Assembly: GCA_011051925.1 (NCBI GenBank)
Contig: DRKE01000183.1
Location: 1-22,119, forward strand
DNA from: Deltaproteobacteria bacterium
GTDB lineage: Bacteria; Myxococcota_A; UBA9160; UBA4427
Reading direction: 5' to 3'
DNA length: 22,119 bases
The notes beneath the pieces are model-generated. The model saw only the letters and a program-made list of their open reading frames with translations. It was not told where the DNA came from and did no database searches. Both the position numbers and the translations under genes were made by a program. Below, piece by piece: positions 1-8,832 of the stretch. Position 1 is the stretch's first letter, and every line of letters starts with the position of its first letter.

Positions 1-2381
1 ACATGCAGCCAGGTCGCATCCTTTCCATCGAGCGCGAGTTCGACGGTGGCCGCGACATCCGATACGGCGACGCCCGAAAGCGCGGCCTTCTCCTGGTCCG
101 TCACGAAGAGGATTCGCGGCGAGTCGGCTTCGACCGTCGAATCGACGTCCCTGACACCCGGTTCGAGAGAGAGTCGCTCTTCGAGAGCCAGGGCGCCCTC
201 GCGGATCCGGTCGTAGGGAACGTCGGGACTGCCCGAGATTTCCGCCGTCAGGGTGGCGAGAACCGGTGGGCCCGGGGGAACCTCGACGATCGAGATCCCG
301 ACACCCGTGGCGCTCGCGACCTGCTCGAGTTCCTGCCGGAGCCGGAGGGTGATCTCATGGGACTGCATCTCCCGCTCTTCCTTGGGAAGCAGATTGACCC
401 GGATCTCCGCGACGGACGGGCCCTGGCGGAGGAAGTAGTGGCGGACCATGCCGTTGAAATCCATTGGCGAGGCGAGTCCCGAATAGATCTCGAAATCGCG
501 AACTTCGGGGGCGCGGCGGAGCACTTCCGCGAGTTCGCGCGCGATCGCGTCCGTCCGCTCGAGGGTGAAGCCCTCGGGAGGATCGATGAGGACCTGGAAC
601 TCGTTCTTGTTGTCGAAGGGCAACATCTTGAGCGGTACCGCCCTCACGGCGGCCAGCAGGGCCGCCAATACGAAGAGCACGGTCATCGAGACGAAGAGCA
701 GCCGCGACAAGCCACGGCTGTCGAGGAAGGGGCCCAGGCTCCGCTCGTAGAACCGGTAGACCGAGGTCTGGTCGGTGGGTGGCGCTGGCGGACTCGTGTC
801 GGAGATGGCGCGCTTGTACAGGGCCCGATAGGCGAGCCATGGCGTGATGGTGAAGGCGACCACGGTCGACATGACGACCGCGACGGGCACGTTCAGGGCC
901 ATGGGTCGCATGTAGGGCCCCATCATTCCCGTGATGAAGGCCATGGGGAGGAAGGAGGCGATGACCGCGAGTGTCGAAAGCAGGATGGGCGGACGGACCT
1001 CGTTCACGGCGCGACGGACGGCGGCAAGGGGGGGCTCGGCGCGCGTTGCCAGATGTCGATAGACGTTCTCGACATCGACGATGGGATCGTCGACCACGAG
1101 TCCCAGGGAGAGGATCATGGCGAAGAGCGTCACCCGATTGATCGTGTATCCGGCCCAGTAGTTCAGGACCAGCGTCAGCGCGAAGGTCACGGGAACGGCG
1201 ACGGCCACGACCAGTCCCTCGCGCCAGCCGAGGCTGTACGCGATCAGGGCGATCACGATCACGATCGCGACGGCCAACGACTCCAGGAGATCGTTCACCT
1301 TCTCGTCGGCTGTCTGGCCATAGTTGCGGGTGATCCGGACATGGACCCCGGCTGGAAGCAGCGAGGAAGAAAGCGCCTGGATCCGCTCCTCGACCCGGTG
1401 GGCCACCGTGACCGCGTTCGTTCCCTTCTTCTTGGCGACGGAGACGTGGACCGCGGGAAAGAAGAGCGCTGGCTCGACGAGTCCGGCTCGTCTGGACTCG
1501 CCCGGACCGAATCCGATCCAGCTGTAGTCCTCGCGTTCCGCGGGTCCGTCATGGATCGTGGCGACGTCCTGCAGCAGAACCGGAATGCCGTCGACGACGT
1601 TCACCACGGAGTGCCGGAGTGCTTCGAATCCATCGAAGAAATCCCCGGCATCGACGATCGTGAAGACGTCGTTTCGCTCGAATCCTCCGGCGAAGCCGCG
1701 GACGTTCGAGACCCCGAGCGCCGCCGCCACGTCGAGTGCCGAGGTCTGACGCGCTGCGAGGGCGTCCGGGTCGAGTTCGACGCGGGCCGTGCGCGGCCGG
1801 CCGCCAACGACTGTCGTGCGATTGGCTTCGGGAATGGCCTGCAGGGCGATCTCGAGCTCTTCCGCGATGCGACGAAGTCCGAAGTCGTCGATCGAGTCCG
1901 GTTTGTCGCTCCAGAGCGTCGCGATCACGATGGGGACGTCGTCGATCTCGATCGGCTTGACGACCCAGGAACGAACGGCGGGCGGAATCTTGTCGATGTT
2001 CGAATAGACCTTGTTGTAGATCTTGAGGAGGCTGTCTTCGCGATCCTCGCCGACGAAGAAGCGGACCGTGATGACCGCCTGTCCGGCCCGGGATGTCGAA
2101 TAGACGTGCTCGACCCCGTCGATCTGGGAGAGCAGCTTCTCGACCCGGGTCGCGACCTGGCGTTCGATCTCCTCCACGGGAAGACCGGGAGCCGAGATCA
2201 GGATGTCCGCCATCGGGACGACGATCTGGGGATCTTCTTCCCGGGGCGTGGCGAGAAGGGCGACCAATCCCGCCAGGACCGAGACACCGATCAGGATCGG
2301 AGGCAGGCTTCCGACGAGGAAGATGTCGACGATCCGAGCGAGAAAGGGAACATACTCGGGAGGTTCCGGCGTTTCGGTCAT
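1..2381 (-). CDS. RND efflux permease, AcrB/AcrD/AcrF family (3' end off window)
   Basis: This is the inner-membrane, proton-driven pump subunit of a tripartite RND exporter. About 793 codons are visible of the family's usual 1030-1060, so the C-terminal transmembrane bundle lies beyond the left edge. It has an N-terminal transmembrane helix after ~20 residues, a porter-domain start (ADILISAPGLPVEEIERQV), and the TM4 signature LGLVVDDPIVDVENV with the adjacent Asp pair at residues 431-432. These match the proton-relay aspartates of AcrB. The second large periplasmic loop (FDNKNEFQVLIDPPEGFTLE) follows. The ATG overlaps the stop of the upstream amidotransferase gene as ATGA, so the two are translationally coupled. 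No membrane-fusion or outer-membrane partner is in view. The substrate (drug or metal) cannot be read from the sequence; the loops look more HAE than CusA-like. Confidence 0.93.
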   Translation of the reverse strand, partial: MTETPEPPEYVPFLARIVDIFLVGSLPPILIGVSVLAGLVALLATPREEDPQIVVPMADILISAPGLPVEEIERQVATRVEKLLSQIDGVEHVYSTSRAGQAVITVRFFVGEDREDSLLKIYNKVYSNIDKIPPAVRSWVVKPIEIDDVPIVIATLWSDKPDSIDDFGLRRIAEELEIALQAIPEANRTTVVGGRPRTARVELDPDALAARQTSALDVAAALGVSNVRGFAGGFERNDVFTIVDAGDFFDGFEALRHSVVNVVDGIPVLLQDVATIHDGPAEREDYSWIGFGPGESRRAGLVEPALFFPAVHVSVAKKKGTNAVTVAHRVEERIQALSSSLLPAGVHVRITRNYGQTADEKVNDLLESLAVAIVIVIALIAYSLGWREGLVVAVAVPVTFALTLVLNYWAGYTINRVTLFAMILSLGLVVDDPIVDVENVYRHLATRAEPPLAAVRRAVNEVRPPILLSTLAVIASFLPMAFITGMMGPYMRPMALNVPVAVVMSTVVAFTITPWLAYRALYKRAISDTSPPAPPTDQTSVYRFYERSLGPFLDSRGLSRLLFVSMTVLFVLAALLAAVRAVPLKMLPFDNKNEFQVLIDPPEGFTLERTDAIARELAEVLRRAPEVRDFEIYSGLASPMDFNGMVRHYFLRQGPSVAEIRVNLLPKEEREMQSHEITLRLRQELEQVASATGVGISIVEVPPGPPVLATLTAEISGSPDVPYDRIREGALALEERLSLEPGVRDVDSTVEADSPRILFVTDQEKAALSGVAVSDVAATVELALDGKDATWLH

Positions 2382-3247
2382 GTCCTCGAGCTTTCCGGAG
2401 TCGCTTTCGCGAGCGGCTCTGTATCCGTATCCGTGTCTGGAAGCAGTTCTCCCGCGACGACGCTCAGGATCTCCCCCTCATCCAATGCCTGCCAGGACTC
2501 ATCCGTCAGAGGGACGCTGGCGCTCAACACGATGGACTGTTCCTTCGGTCGGCCGGAGGCGAGATGGAATCCACGGCTGTCGATGTTAGCGCCCGAATCG
2601 TCGGTGCAACGTCGGCAAAGGACATGGAGGCCGGGCGGCCGGACCGTGCCGTCGTCCTGGTTCCGGCGATGTCCGTGGGCAAAGAGCATCTCGCCGTCGG
2701 TGTAGAGGAAGTTGGCCATGCCGAGTCGACGCAAGTCGAAAGCGAAATGCTCGATGATCTCCCGGCGTGCCTCTCGCGTCGGATGTCGAGGCTCGCCTCG
2801 GCCCAGCCAGAGCTCCTCGAGACGCGCGAGGAGAACGCAGAAGGCCCGCTCTGAATCCGTCTCGCCGAGCATTCGGAAGCGGCCGAGTGGAAAGCGGGAC
2901 AGACCTGCCTGGTCGAGGTTCCCGTTATGGGCGAAGACATGCCGGCGTCCTCCGAGTTCCCGCGTGAAGGGCTGGGTGTTCTCGAGGGAGACGGCGCCCT
3001 GGGTGGCTCGCCGGATATGCGAGAGGACGAGCGAACTCCGGATGGGCTCGGACTCGAGAAAGCGTTCGCAGGCACTGGATGCGGCGGGAAGGGTCTCGCG
3101 GATGGTTCTCGCGTCCCGGTCCTGATAGAAGGCGATTCCCCAACCGTCTTTGTGGGGGCCCGAGAGTCCGCCATGTCGGGAGAACTCCTCGAGTGAGAAC
3201 GTGACGGTCGCGGGTCGGCGAGCCGACATGGCCAGGAGTTCGCACAC
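2378..3247 (-). CDS. YafJ-like class II glutamine amidotransferase
   Basis: 289 aa, an Ntn-type glutaminase domain that hydrolyses glutamine or gamma-glutamyl amides. I chose a GTG start at 3247 because it puts Cys at position 2 (CELLAMSARRP). In this family, Met removal exposes that Cys as the nucleophile. A purine-rich GGGAGAGGA lies about 8 bases upstream. An ATG five codons downstream would lose the catalytic Cys. Supporting motifs are DGWGIAFY, LSHIRRATQG, FAHNGNL and the LGETDSERAF region, all typical of YafJ/DUG3-type GATase domains. The length is close to E. coli YafJ (~255 aa). No synthase domain is attached, so it may be a stand-alone amidohydrolase, for example on glutathione-like peptides; that role is inference. 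Its stop overlaps the start of the RND permease gene. Confidence 0.88.
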   Translation of the reverse strand: MCELLAMSARRPATVTFSLEEFSRHGGLSGPHKDGWGIAFYQDRDARTIRETLPAASSACERFLESEPIRSSLVLSHIRRATQGAVSLENTQPFTRELGGRRHVFAHNGNLDQAGLSRFPLGRFRMLGETDSERAFCVLLARLEELWLGRGEPRHPTREARREIIEHFAFDLRRLGMANFLYTDGEMLFAHGHRRNQDDGTVRPPGLHVLCRRCTDDSGANIDSRGFHLASGRPKEQSIVLSASVPLTDESWQALDEGEILSVVAGELLPDTDTDTEPLAKATPESSRT

Positions 3248-3410
3248 GGATCCGATCCTCTCCCGGGCCCCGTTTCGGAGGACCGCGCCAACGCCCCGAA
3301 CCCGGGCTGCCGGGTCCTCCGGGATGAAGGGCTCGCATCCGATTATGACACGCAAGGTCCGGGAAGGCCGGGATGCCTTCTTTCCATTGGCCCGGGATGA
3401 TCGTGGAACA
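3248..3410. other. Intergenic leader of the amidotransferase/RND unit
   Basis: 163 bases without a gene. On the minus strand it holds a promoter-like motif (see 3342-3365). About 95 bases of 5' leader follow, containing a perfect 6-bp stem (ACCCGG, loop CAGC, CCGGGT). The upstream gene ends at 3411, so this gap separates two transcription units or lets the second be expressed on its own. Confidence 0.5.
3342..3365 (-). promoter_or_regulatory. Extended -10 promoter-like motif, copy 1
   Basis: The minus strand reads TCCCGGAC, six variable bases, then TGTCATAAT. The latter is an extended -10 (TGn plus CATAAT, 5 of 6 to TATAAT). The same two blocks with the same spacing occur at 15795-15818, ahead of another unit. 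No good -35 hexamer is visible, which fits an extended -10 promoter. The predicted transcript start is about 88 bases before the GTG of the amidotransferase gene. Confidence 0.5.
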
Positions 3411-5453
3411 CTACGACGCTCCCGCGTTTCCGGCCCCGTCCGGGGGTGTCCCACGTTTCCTGGAGGCGGGGCAGAGGAGGGGCAGCAGCAGGCCGAGCAG
3501 CTCGGCATGGGATTCCACGACCACGTCGGCATCGGGCAGGTCGCTCCGGTCGTCGTTCAGGGCCCGGATCCGGATGGTGCTCATTCCCACGGCTCGTGCA
3601 CCGGCCACGTCCGTTCGTCGCAGGTCACCGACGTGGATCGCCCTTTCCGGCTCCACCCCGAAATGGTCGAGTGCCGCGTGGAAGAGGCGCGAATCGGGTT
3701 TGGGGGCGCCGATTTCATCGGAGAAGACACAGACCTCGAGATGCTCGAGGAGTCCGAGACGATCGAGGTGACGCCGGACGACCCGCCCCGGTGTCAGGCC
3801 GGTGTCACAGATCAGCGCATGGCGCAGGCCTCGCCGCGCGAGTTCCACCAGGCAATCCCGAGCCCCTTCGATCGCGAGGACCTGGCCGCTGTGGGAAGCC
3901 TCTTCGTACTCGTGGATCAGGTGTTCGAGTGCGGGGTGGGGTTCACGGAGGCCGAGTTCACGGAGTGCGTGGATGGCGACCTCGCGGGCGCCCGCTCGGA
4001 TGCCGTCGCGCCAGCAGGCCATCTGATGCGCCCACCCGGCCTCGAAGGCGGCACTCGCCTCGGCTCTCGTCGTCTTCCGCCCCGCCTCCCGAGCGGCCCT
4101 CAGGAGCGCGTCGACGCGCCGGTCGTGCGCCCGGGGCCAATCGGCCTCGCGGATCAGCGTGTTCCAGCAATCGAACGTGATGATCCTCGGCGATCGCGGG
4201 AGGACTCCACGGGACGGGGGCAGAGGGGTTCCGGGCTGGGCGGGGTCCGGCCATCTCGGCAGCTTCGCGACGATTCGAGCGACGTTCTCCTCGATGCTCG
4301 CATCGCCCTCGAGTCGCTGGGTCAGCTCTTCCAGACGGGAATCGATCGGTTCCCATTCCGAGGCGAGTCTTTGCGCGATCTCCTTCCAGCCGCCCGGCGA
4401 GCCCATCGCTTCGCGATGTGCGAGGCGTTCGCTTCGAGTCACTTCGTCGATCTTCAATTCGACGAAGCGGAAGGGGACGCCGTGTCGGCGTGCCAGCGCC
4501 ATCGCAGCCGTGCGGTCGCGTGCTCGCGCGAAGCAGCCGTCGAGGATCACGGCTCGTCCGGAAGCGAGGGTCAGGTCGGCTCGACGGAACAACTCGGCAT
4601 AGACGCGCTCGTGAAAGCCCGATGTGAAGCTGGTTGCCCAATCGGCCTCGTGAGCCCTCTGCAGGGACGTGCCATGAAGAAGTTGGTCACGGATCCGGTC
4701 GCTGATCACGCGCGGCAGGGCCAGACGGTCGGCCAGGGCCTGCGCGAGGGTGCTCTTCCCCGTCGCGACCTGGCCGCCGACCGCCAGGAGAAAAGGTGGT
4801 CGAGGCTCCCGTCGGTCGCTCGCGAGTGCGATCGCGATGAGCCGCCGGATGACGCCCGGGCCGGATTCGCGCTTCTCGGGGTCCGCGATCCGGGCGATTC
4901 TTCGGGCTTCCTCCGCGGCACGTTGGAGAGCGACCGAGAACTCGTAGTAGTTCACGAACTCATAGAGTCCGAAATCACCGGTCCGGCCCGCGTATTCGCC
5001 GATCAGGGATTCAGCCGCGTCGACCCTCGCGGCCACCAGCAGATCGATCGATAACGCGGCGACTTCCTGGCAGACGTCCCGGGGAGGTCCGCTCTCGCGA
5101 ATCGCGATCCGGGACGTCGCCTCCCGCTCGAGATGGACATCGCGAAGACCGGGCCTCGTGATGGAGCCACGGATGCGATCGTCGGCGATCCTGGCGAGCA
5201 GCCGATCCTCGTGGCTCTCGAGGAAATCCCGTTGGTGTCGCCCAGCGCGGCGGAGTTCGTTCGTCGCGAGATCGGGCACGTCTCGTACGATCCCGGCGAT
5301 CGCTTCCTCGTGTTCCCGAGCGAGCGACTCCGCGTCGGGGGCCCCGGAATGGCGGGTCGGAAGCCGGGCATGTCGCTCCGCCAGGCCGATGGCGATCTGC
5401 CTGGCATCGTCCGCCGTAAGTCGGCCCTCCGCGAGGAGTCGGTCGGCGCGCAA
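3411..5453 (-). CDS. Fusion: degenerate APH-like domain + P-loop kinase + HAD hydrolase
   Basis: 680 aa in three parts. Residues ~1-190 resemble the C-lobe of the aminoglycoside-phosphotransferase half of 'bifunctional APH/ATP-binding' proteins, but the N-lobe is absent. Where HGDxH and the following metal-binding Asp are expected, the sequence reads GSITRPGLRDVHLE (~96-109) and IAIRESGPPRDV (~116-127). It is therefore probably a pseudokinase. Residues ~220-400 are a P-loop kinase with Walker A GGQVATGKST (226-235), a VISDRIRDQL segment and a DGCF segment (305-308). Residues ~422-660 are a HAD phosphatase with motif I FDCWNTL (D428), CDTGLT as motif II, GAPKPD with the motif III Lys, and HVGDLRRTD (D610). 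The start is TTG at 5453, six bases after the stop of the upstream gene. No ATG or GTG is available in frame before the stop codon at 5504. Its substrate is unknown. It is probably cotranscribed with the CxxC membrane protein gene. Confidence 0.8.
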   Translation of the reverse strand: MRADRLLAEGRLTADDARQIAIGLAERHARLPTRHSGAPDAESLAREHEEAIAGIVRDVPDLATNELRRAGRHQRDFLESHEDRLLARIADDRIRGSITRPGLRDVHLEREATSRIAIRESGPPRDVCQEVAALSIDLLVAARVDAAESLIGEYAGRTGDFGLYEFVNYYEFSVALQRAAEEARRIARIADPEKRESGPGVIRRLIAIALASDRREPRPPFLLAVGGQVATGKSTLAQALADRLALPRVISDRIRDQLLHGTSLQRAHEADWATSFTSGFHERVYAELFRRADLTLASGRAVILDGCFARARDRTAAMALARRHGVPFRFVELKIDEVTRSERLAHREAMGSPGGWKEIAQRLASEWEPIDSRLEELTQRLEGDASIEENVARIVAKLPRWPDPAQPGTPLPPSRGVLPRSPRIITFDCWNTLIREADWPRAHDRRVDALLRAAREAGRKTTRAEASAAFEAGWAHQMACWRDGIRAGAREVAIHALRELGLREPHPALEHLIHEYEEASHSGQVLAIEGARDCLVELARRGLRHALICDTGLTPGRVVRRHLDRLGLLEHLEVCVFSDEIGAPKPDSRLFHAALDHFGVEPERAIHVGDLRRTDVAGARAVGMSTIRIRALNDDRSDLPDADVVVESHAELLGLLLPLLCPASRKRGTPPDGAGNAGAS

Positions 5454-5458
5454 CGGGT

Positions 5459-6046
5459 CTACAGCCCCTTCCTCGCTGCCTCGCGGTTCTTCTCGAGATC
5501 CTCATGATAGGTCTCGGCGCTTCCGTAGTCCGAGAACCGGGCATAGCGGGGCAGGGTCGTCTTGACCCGACGTGCGTGCTTGATCGGACACCAGTACGCC
5601 TCGGTCCGGGAGGCGACTTCCTGGACCCAGGCGATCAGCCCGTTTCCATAGGCACAATACACGCAGTTGAGTTTTTCGACGGCATTCAAGTATCCGAGTC
5701 TATGCCTGTCGAAGACGATGTAGTCGCCACGCGGGACCTTGGGAATCCCGTAGACCGGAAAACAGACGGCCTGGTAGACGATGACCGAGAGATCGAGAAA
5801 GGCGAAGGGAATGGCCACGAAATAGATGAAGGGGGCCGTCACGATCGAAAGGAACCGGGCGTTCAGGACGTATTGGGAGAGTCGCGTCCTGAAGGCCTTG
5901 TGCGCCTCGAGGACCTCCCGCTCGAACACGACCTTCCGGTTCCTCAGTTCGTAGCGGAACCGCCGGGCGCGCTCCTCGAAAGCGTCGTCGAGCTGTTCCT
6001 GCAATCGGGCGATCTTCTCGAGCAGTTCGGAAAAGGGTTCAGACAT
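5459..6046 (-). CDS. Conserved membrane protein with CxxC and CP motifs, function unknown
   Basis: 195 aa. Residues 1-60 are charged and predicted to be mostly helical or coiled-coil (ELLEKIARLQEQLDDAFEERARRFR). Residues ~65-100 are a hydrophobic stretch long enough for one or two membrane segments. The rest is a soluble C-terminal region with NCVYCAYGNG (C128, C131) and YWCPIKHA (C153, H157), which could bind metal or a cofactor. I recognise it as a conserved uncharacterised protein but cannot assign a function. The ATG at 6046 has AGGAGAG about 6 bases upstream. It lies 84 bases after norD and 5 bases before the kinase-HAD fusion. It could belong to the nor transcript or start its own unit. 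Confidence 0.85.
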   Translation of the reverse strand: MSEPFSELLEKIARLQEQLDDAFEERARRFRYELRNRKVVFEREVLEAHKAFRTRLSQYVLNARFLSIVTAPFIYFVAIPFAFLDLSVIVYQAVCFPVYGIPKVPRGDYIVFDRHRLGYLNAVEKLNCVYCAYGNGLIAWVQEVASRTEAYWCPIKHARRVKTTLPRYARFSDYGSAETYHEDLEKNREAARKGL

Positions 6047-6084
6047 GCGCTCTCCTGTCCGTGTCCGGTCGAGCGGGATTGTCC

Positions 6085-6096
6085 GACCGGCCGGTC
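6085..6096. repeat. 12-bp perfect palindrome between norD and the CxxC protein gene
   Basis: GACCGGCCGGTC in the 84-base gap. It could be an operator or part of a weak hairpin. There is no T-run after it on either strand, so it is not an intrinsic terminator. Chance occurrence is plausible in DNA this GC-rich. Confidence 0.25.
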
Positions 6097-6130
6097 TTCC
6101 GGCGACGGTGACTCCTTCGAGCCCTTCCCG

Positions 6131-8014
6131 TCACCCGCTCGTCAAGCGCCCGTAAACCGTGGTGAGGACCTCCGGGAGACGATCGGGGTGGGTCAATATA
6201 TCCCAGCTGCCGGGGCCGAACATCGGCGGAAGATAGGCTCGCGCCACCTCATCGACTGCCAGGGCATGGGAATGGACTCCCTGGCGTTCGGTCTCGCGGA
6301 GCGCCTGGCGGATGTCGGCGATGCCATATCGCCCTTCATACCGATCGTAGTCGGTCGGTTTTCCGTCGCTGACCAGCAGGAGCAGTCGCCGATCGGCGGG
6401 GGTCGAGGCGAGGCCTGCCGCGGCGTGTCGGATTGCCGGGCCGATTCGCGTGTAGCCCTGGGGCTCGATGGCGCCGAGGCGATCGCGAGCGAGCGACCAC
6501 GCGTCCCCCCAGGCCTTCAACTCCCAGACCCGGCATCGATTGCGGGTATGGCTGGCGAAGGCCAGCAATTGGAGCTGGTCGCCGAGCTGGTCGGTCACCT
6601 CTCCGAGGACGAGGATCGCTTCCCGGGCGATATCGAGGACCCGATGGTCACCGACCCAGGCGTCTGTCGAGAGCGAGACATCGAGGAGGACCGTCGTCGC
6701 GAAGCTGCGTCGCCGGCGTTCCTGGCGGACATAGAGCCGCGGGTCGAGACCTCGCCCCGCGCATCGGGCGCCATGGGCGTCGACCAGTGCAGCGAGATCC
6801 ACGTCTTCTCCGTCGAACTGCCTGTCCCTGGGTCGGAGTTCGGTTCGATGGACCTCCAGGCGTCGGCGCAATTCGCGGATCAGGCGACCATGACGTGCGA
6901 CCGCGAGTGCGCCCCAGGACGGGTTCGCCGCACGCATCGCGGAGGGATAGACCGTGCACCAGTTCCGCCGGTAGCGCTTCTTGCGGGCATCCCATTCGTC
7001 GTAGGGAATGCCATGCTCGTCGGGCCCGATGCTGCGAACGTCGGGAACGTCGAGTCCGAGCGAGAGGTCGGCTCGAAGGATCGAATGCGTATCATCGTCG
7101 TCACGGACGAGATCGCCGAGATCGACTTCTTCGAGCGCTTCGATGTGGGCTTCGAGTTCGTCGGCCCCGTCGGTGTCCCGGATGTTCCCGTCGAAGCGGT
7201 CGAGGGTCTCGACCTTCTCGAAGTTGTGGACGAGGACGGCTTCCTCCTTTTCTCGTGGATCGAGTTCGACGCGGCGGAGGGCCTCGAGTGCAGGAGCGGC
7301 TACTTCGCTCTCGACGTCTGACTCCCGATGGCCCTCTTCGGGCGTGTCGTGCTCGACGTCTTCGGCATCGATCGTCTCGATGAGTTCGCCCCAGATCGGA
7401 ATGCCGCGACTCTCCGGCCCGCTCACGGGGGCACGTTCGATCGCCTCCCTGAGTCCGGCGTCGAGCCATGGGCGATCGCCGCGCATCGCACGCTGGCGCG
7501 ACTCCTCGAGCAGTCGGGCTCGGCCACGCAGGGAAGTGGGATCGGGGCGGACCTGCAGAGCACGGCCGAGCGCGGCCTCGTGTTCCCGGGCGAAGGCCGG
7601 CAGTTCGTTCGTCAGCCATTCGATCGCGTCATGAGCCAGGCGCAGGGAATCGAGGGGGGTCGCGGGGCCGGTCGCCATCCGTGGCCGATCCCGGGACAGA
7701 CGCCTCATGGCTGCCGAGATCGCGGTCCGCACGATGAGGAAGCGCCGATTCGTCTCGTGATCCGGGGCCAGATCGAAGCAGCGCGGAAGCAGGAGGTCGC
7801 GTCCGCGGATCCCGCCGACATCGCGTGCCGGGAGCAGGCGAACCGGCTCCGCGGACAGCAGCTGCGCGAGAACGGAGAGGGCGCCCTTCTCGTCTTCGAG
7901 AAGAACGGCGCCGGGGCCGGGTTCCGCATGTCCGGGTGCCCAGCGATGCCAGAGTGAGAGGAGACCGCGGAAGAGGCCTTCCTCCCAATCGAGTTCGACG
8001 CGCGGCCGCGCCAT
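6131..8014 (-). CDS. norD: Nitric oxide reductase activation protein NorD
   Basis: 627 aa, normal length for NorD. The C-terminal von Willebrand A domain (~440-627) has the metal-ion-dependent adhesion site as DVSLS (D445, S447, S449), GYTRIGP (T522) and SDGKPTD (549-555), followed by the NorD-typical YDRYEGRYGIADIR. The N-terminal ~430 residues are the variable helical region of the family. NorD works with the AAA+ protein NorQ to mature the NorCB complex, probably by inserting the non-heme iron. I chose the ATG at 8014 because it shares one base with the norQ stop (TGATG) and matches the family N-terminus. A longer 695-aa reading would run into norQ. Confidence 0.95.
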   Translation of the reverse strand: MARPRVELDWEEGLFRGLLSLWHRWAPGHAEPGPGAVLLEDEKGALSVLAQLLSAEPVRLLPARDVGGIRGRDLLLPRCFDLAPDHETNRRFLIVRTAISAAMRRLSRDRPRMATGPATPLDSLRLAHDAIEWLTNELPAFAREHEAALGRALQVRPDPTSLRGRARLLEESRQRAMRGDRPWLDAGLREAIERAPVSGPESRGIPIWGELIETIDAEDVEHDTPEEGHRESDVESEVAAPALEALRRVELDPREKEEAVLVHNFEKVETLDRFDGNIRDTDGADELEAHIEALEEVDLGDLVRDDDDTHSILRADLSLGLDVPDVRSIGPDEHGIPYDEWDARKKRYRRNWCTVYPSAMRAANPSWGALAVARHGRLIRELRRRLEVHRTELRPRDRQFDGEDVDLAALVDAHGARCAGRGLDPRLYVRQERRRRSFATTVLLDVSLSTDAWVGDHRVLDIAREAILVLGEVTDQLGDQLQLLAFASHTRNRCRVWELKAWGDAWSLARDRLGAIEPQGYTRIGPAIRHAAAGLASTPADRRLLLLVSDGKPTDYDRYEGRYGIADIRQALRETERQGVHSHALAVDEVARAYLPPMFGPGSWDILTHPDRLPEVLTTVYGRLTSG

Positions 8015-8832
8015 CAGAAGACCAGGGCGACCAGATCCCGGAGCCCGGACGCGATCTCGGCATCGTCCGTGAGGGACTCGACGATCGCGGCATCGCAGGC
8101 CATGCGCGCCGGCAGGCCGGCCTGGATCAGGCGCGCGGCGTTCACGATCAGGCGGGTGGAGGGCATTTCTGCCAGGCCCAGGGGTTCGAGTTCGCGGAGC
8201 TTGTGGACGAGCGCGCACAGCTTCTTCCCGTTCGCGGTGTCGATGCCCGTTTCGCCCTGCAGGATCTCGAGCTCGACGTCCGGATCGGGATGGGAGAGCG
8301 TGGCTGCCAGGAAACGCTGGCGGGTCGAGGGTTTGAGTTCCTTCAGCCCCCGCTGATAGCCGGGGTTGTAGCTCACGACGAGCATGAAGCCCGGTGCCGC
8401 CTCGATCTGTTCGTCGTGTCGCTCGACATAGAGCGTGCGTCGGTGGTCCGTCAGCGGATGGATGACGACGACGACATCGCTTCGGGCCTCGGCGAACTCG
8501 TCGAGATAGAGGATCGCGCCACTTCGAACGGCACGCGTGACGGGACCGTCCTGCCAGACCGTGTCACCACCCTCGACGAGATAGCGCCCGGAGAGATCCA
8601 CGGCGCTCGTCTCGTCGTGACACGCGACCGTGACGAGGGGGCGACCGAGCCGGGCCGCCATGTGCTCGACGAGCCGGGATTTCCCGCACCCGGTCGGGCC
8701 CTTCAACAGCAGGGGCACCTGCTGCCGGAAGGCCGTCTCGAAGAGCTCGCACTCGTTTCCCACGGGCCGATACCAGGGCGGTTCCTTCGGCACGGGCGCG
8801 AGCCCGGGGGTGGGCGGGCTCGCCGGAGTCAT
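8014..8832 (-). CDS. norQ: AAA+ ATPase NorQ (NirQ/CbbQ family)
   Basis: 272 aa MoxR/CbbQ-type AAA+ ATPase. Walker A is GPTGCGKS (45-52), Walker B is ILYLDEFAEA (D111, E112), and SYNPGYQRGLKELKPSTRQRF is the NirQ/NorQ signature with the sensor and arginine-finger region. It remodels the NO reductase together with NorD so that the catalytic subunit becomes active. The ATG directly abuts the norB stop (TAG then ATG), and its own stop overlaps the norD start, giving an unbroken norCBQD translation unit. Confidence 0.96.
   Translation of the reverse strand: MTPASPPTPGLAPVPKEPPWYRPVGNECELFETAFRQQVPLLLKGPTGCGKSRLVEHMAARLGRPLVTVACHDETSAVDLSGRYLVEGGDTVWQDGPVTRAVRSGAILYLDEFAEARSDVVVVIHPLTDHRRTLYVERHDEQIEAAPGFMLVVSYNPGYQRGLKELKPSTRQRFLAATLSHPDPDVELEILQGETGIDTANGKKLCALVHKLRELEPLGLAEMPSTRLIVNAARLIQAGLPARMACDAAIVESLTDDAEIASGLRDLVALVF

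Noticed and set aside
3..2705. Long plus-strand open frame of 900 codons
   Set aside because: It lies antisense to the RND permease and amidotransferase genes. Its translation is rich in Arg, Asp and Gly with no domain, as expected for the reverse frame of GC-rich coding DNA.
3150..5054. Plus-strand open frame of 634 codons
   Set aside because: Antisense shadow of the kinase-HAD fusion, with no recognisable motif.
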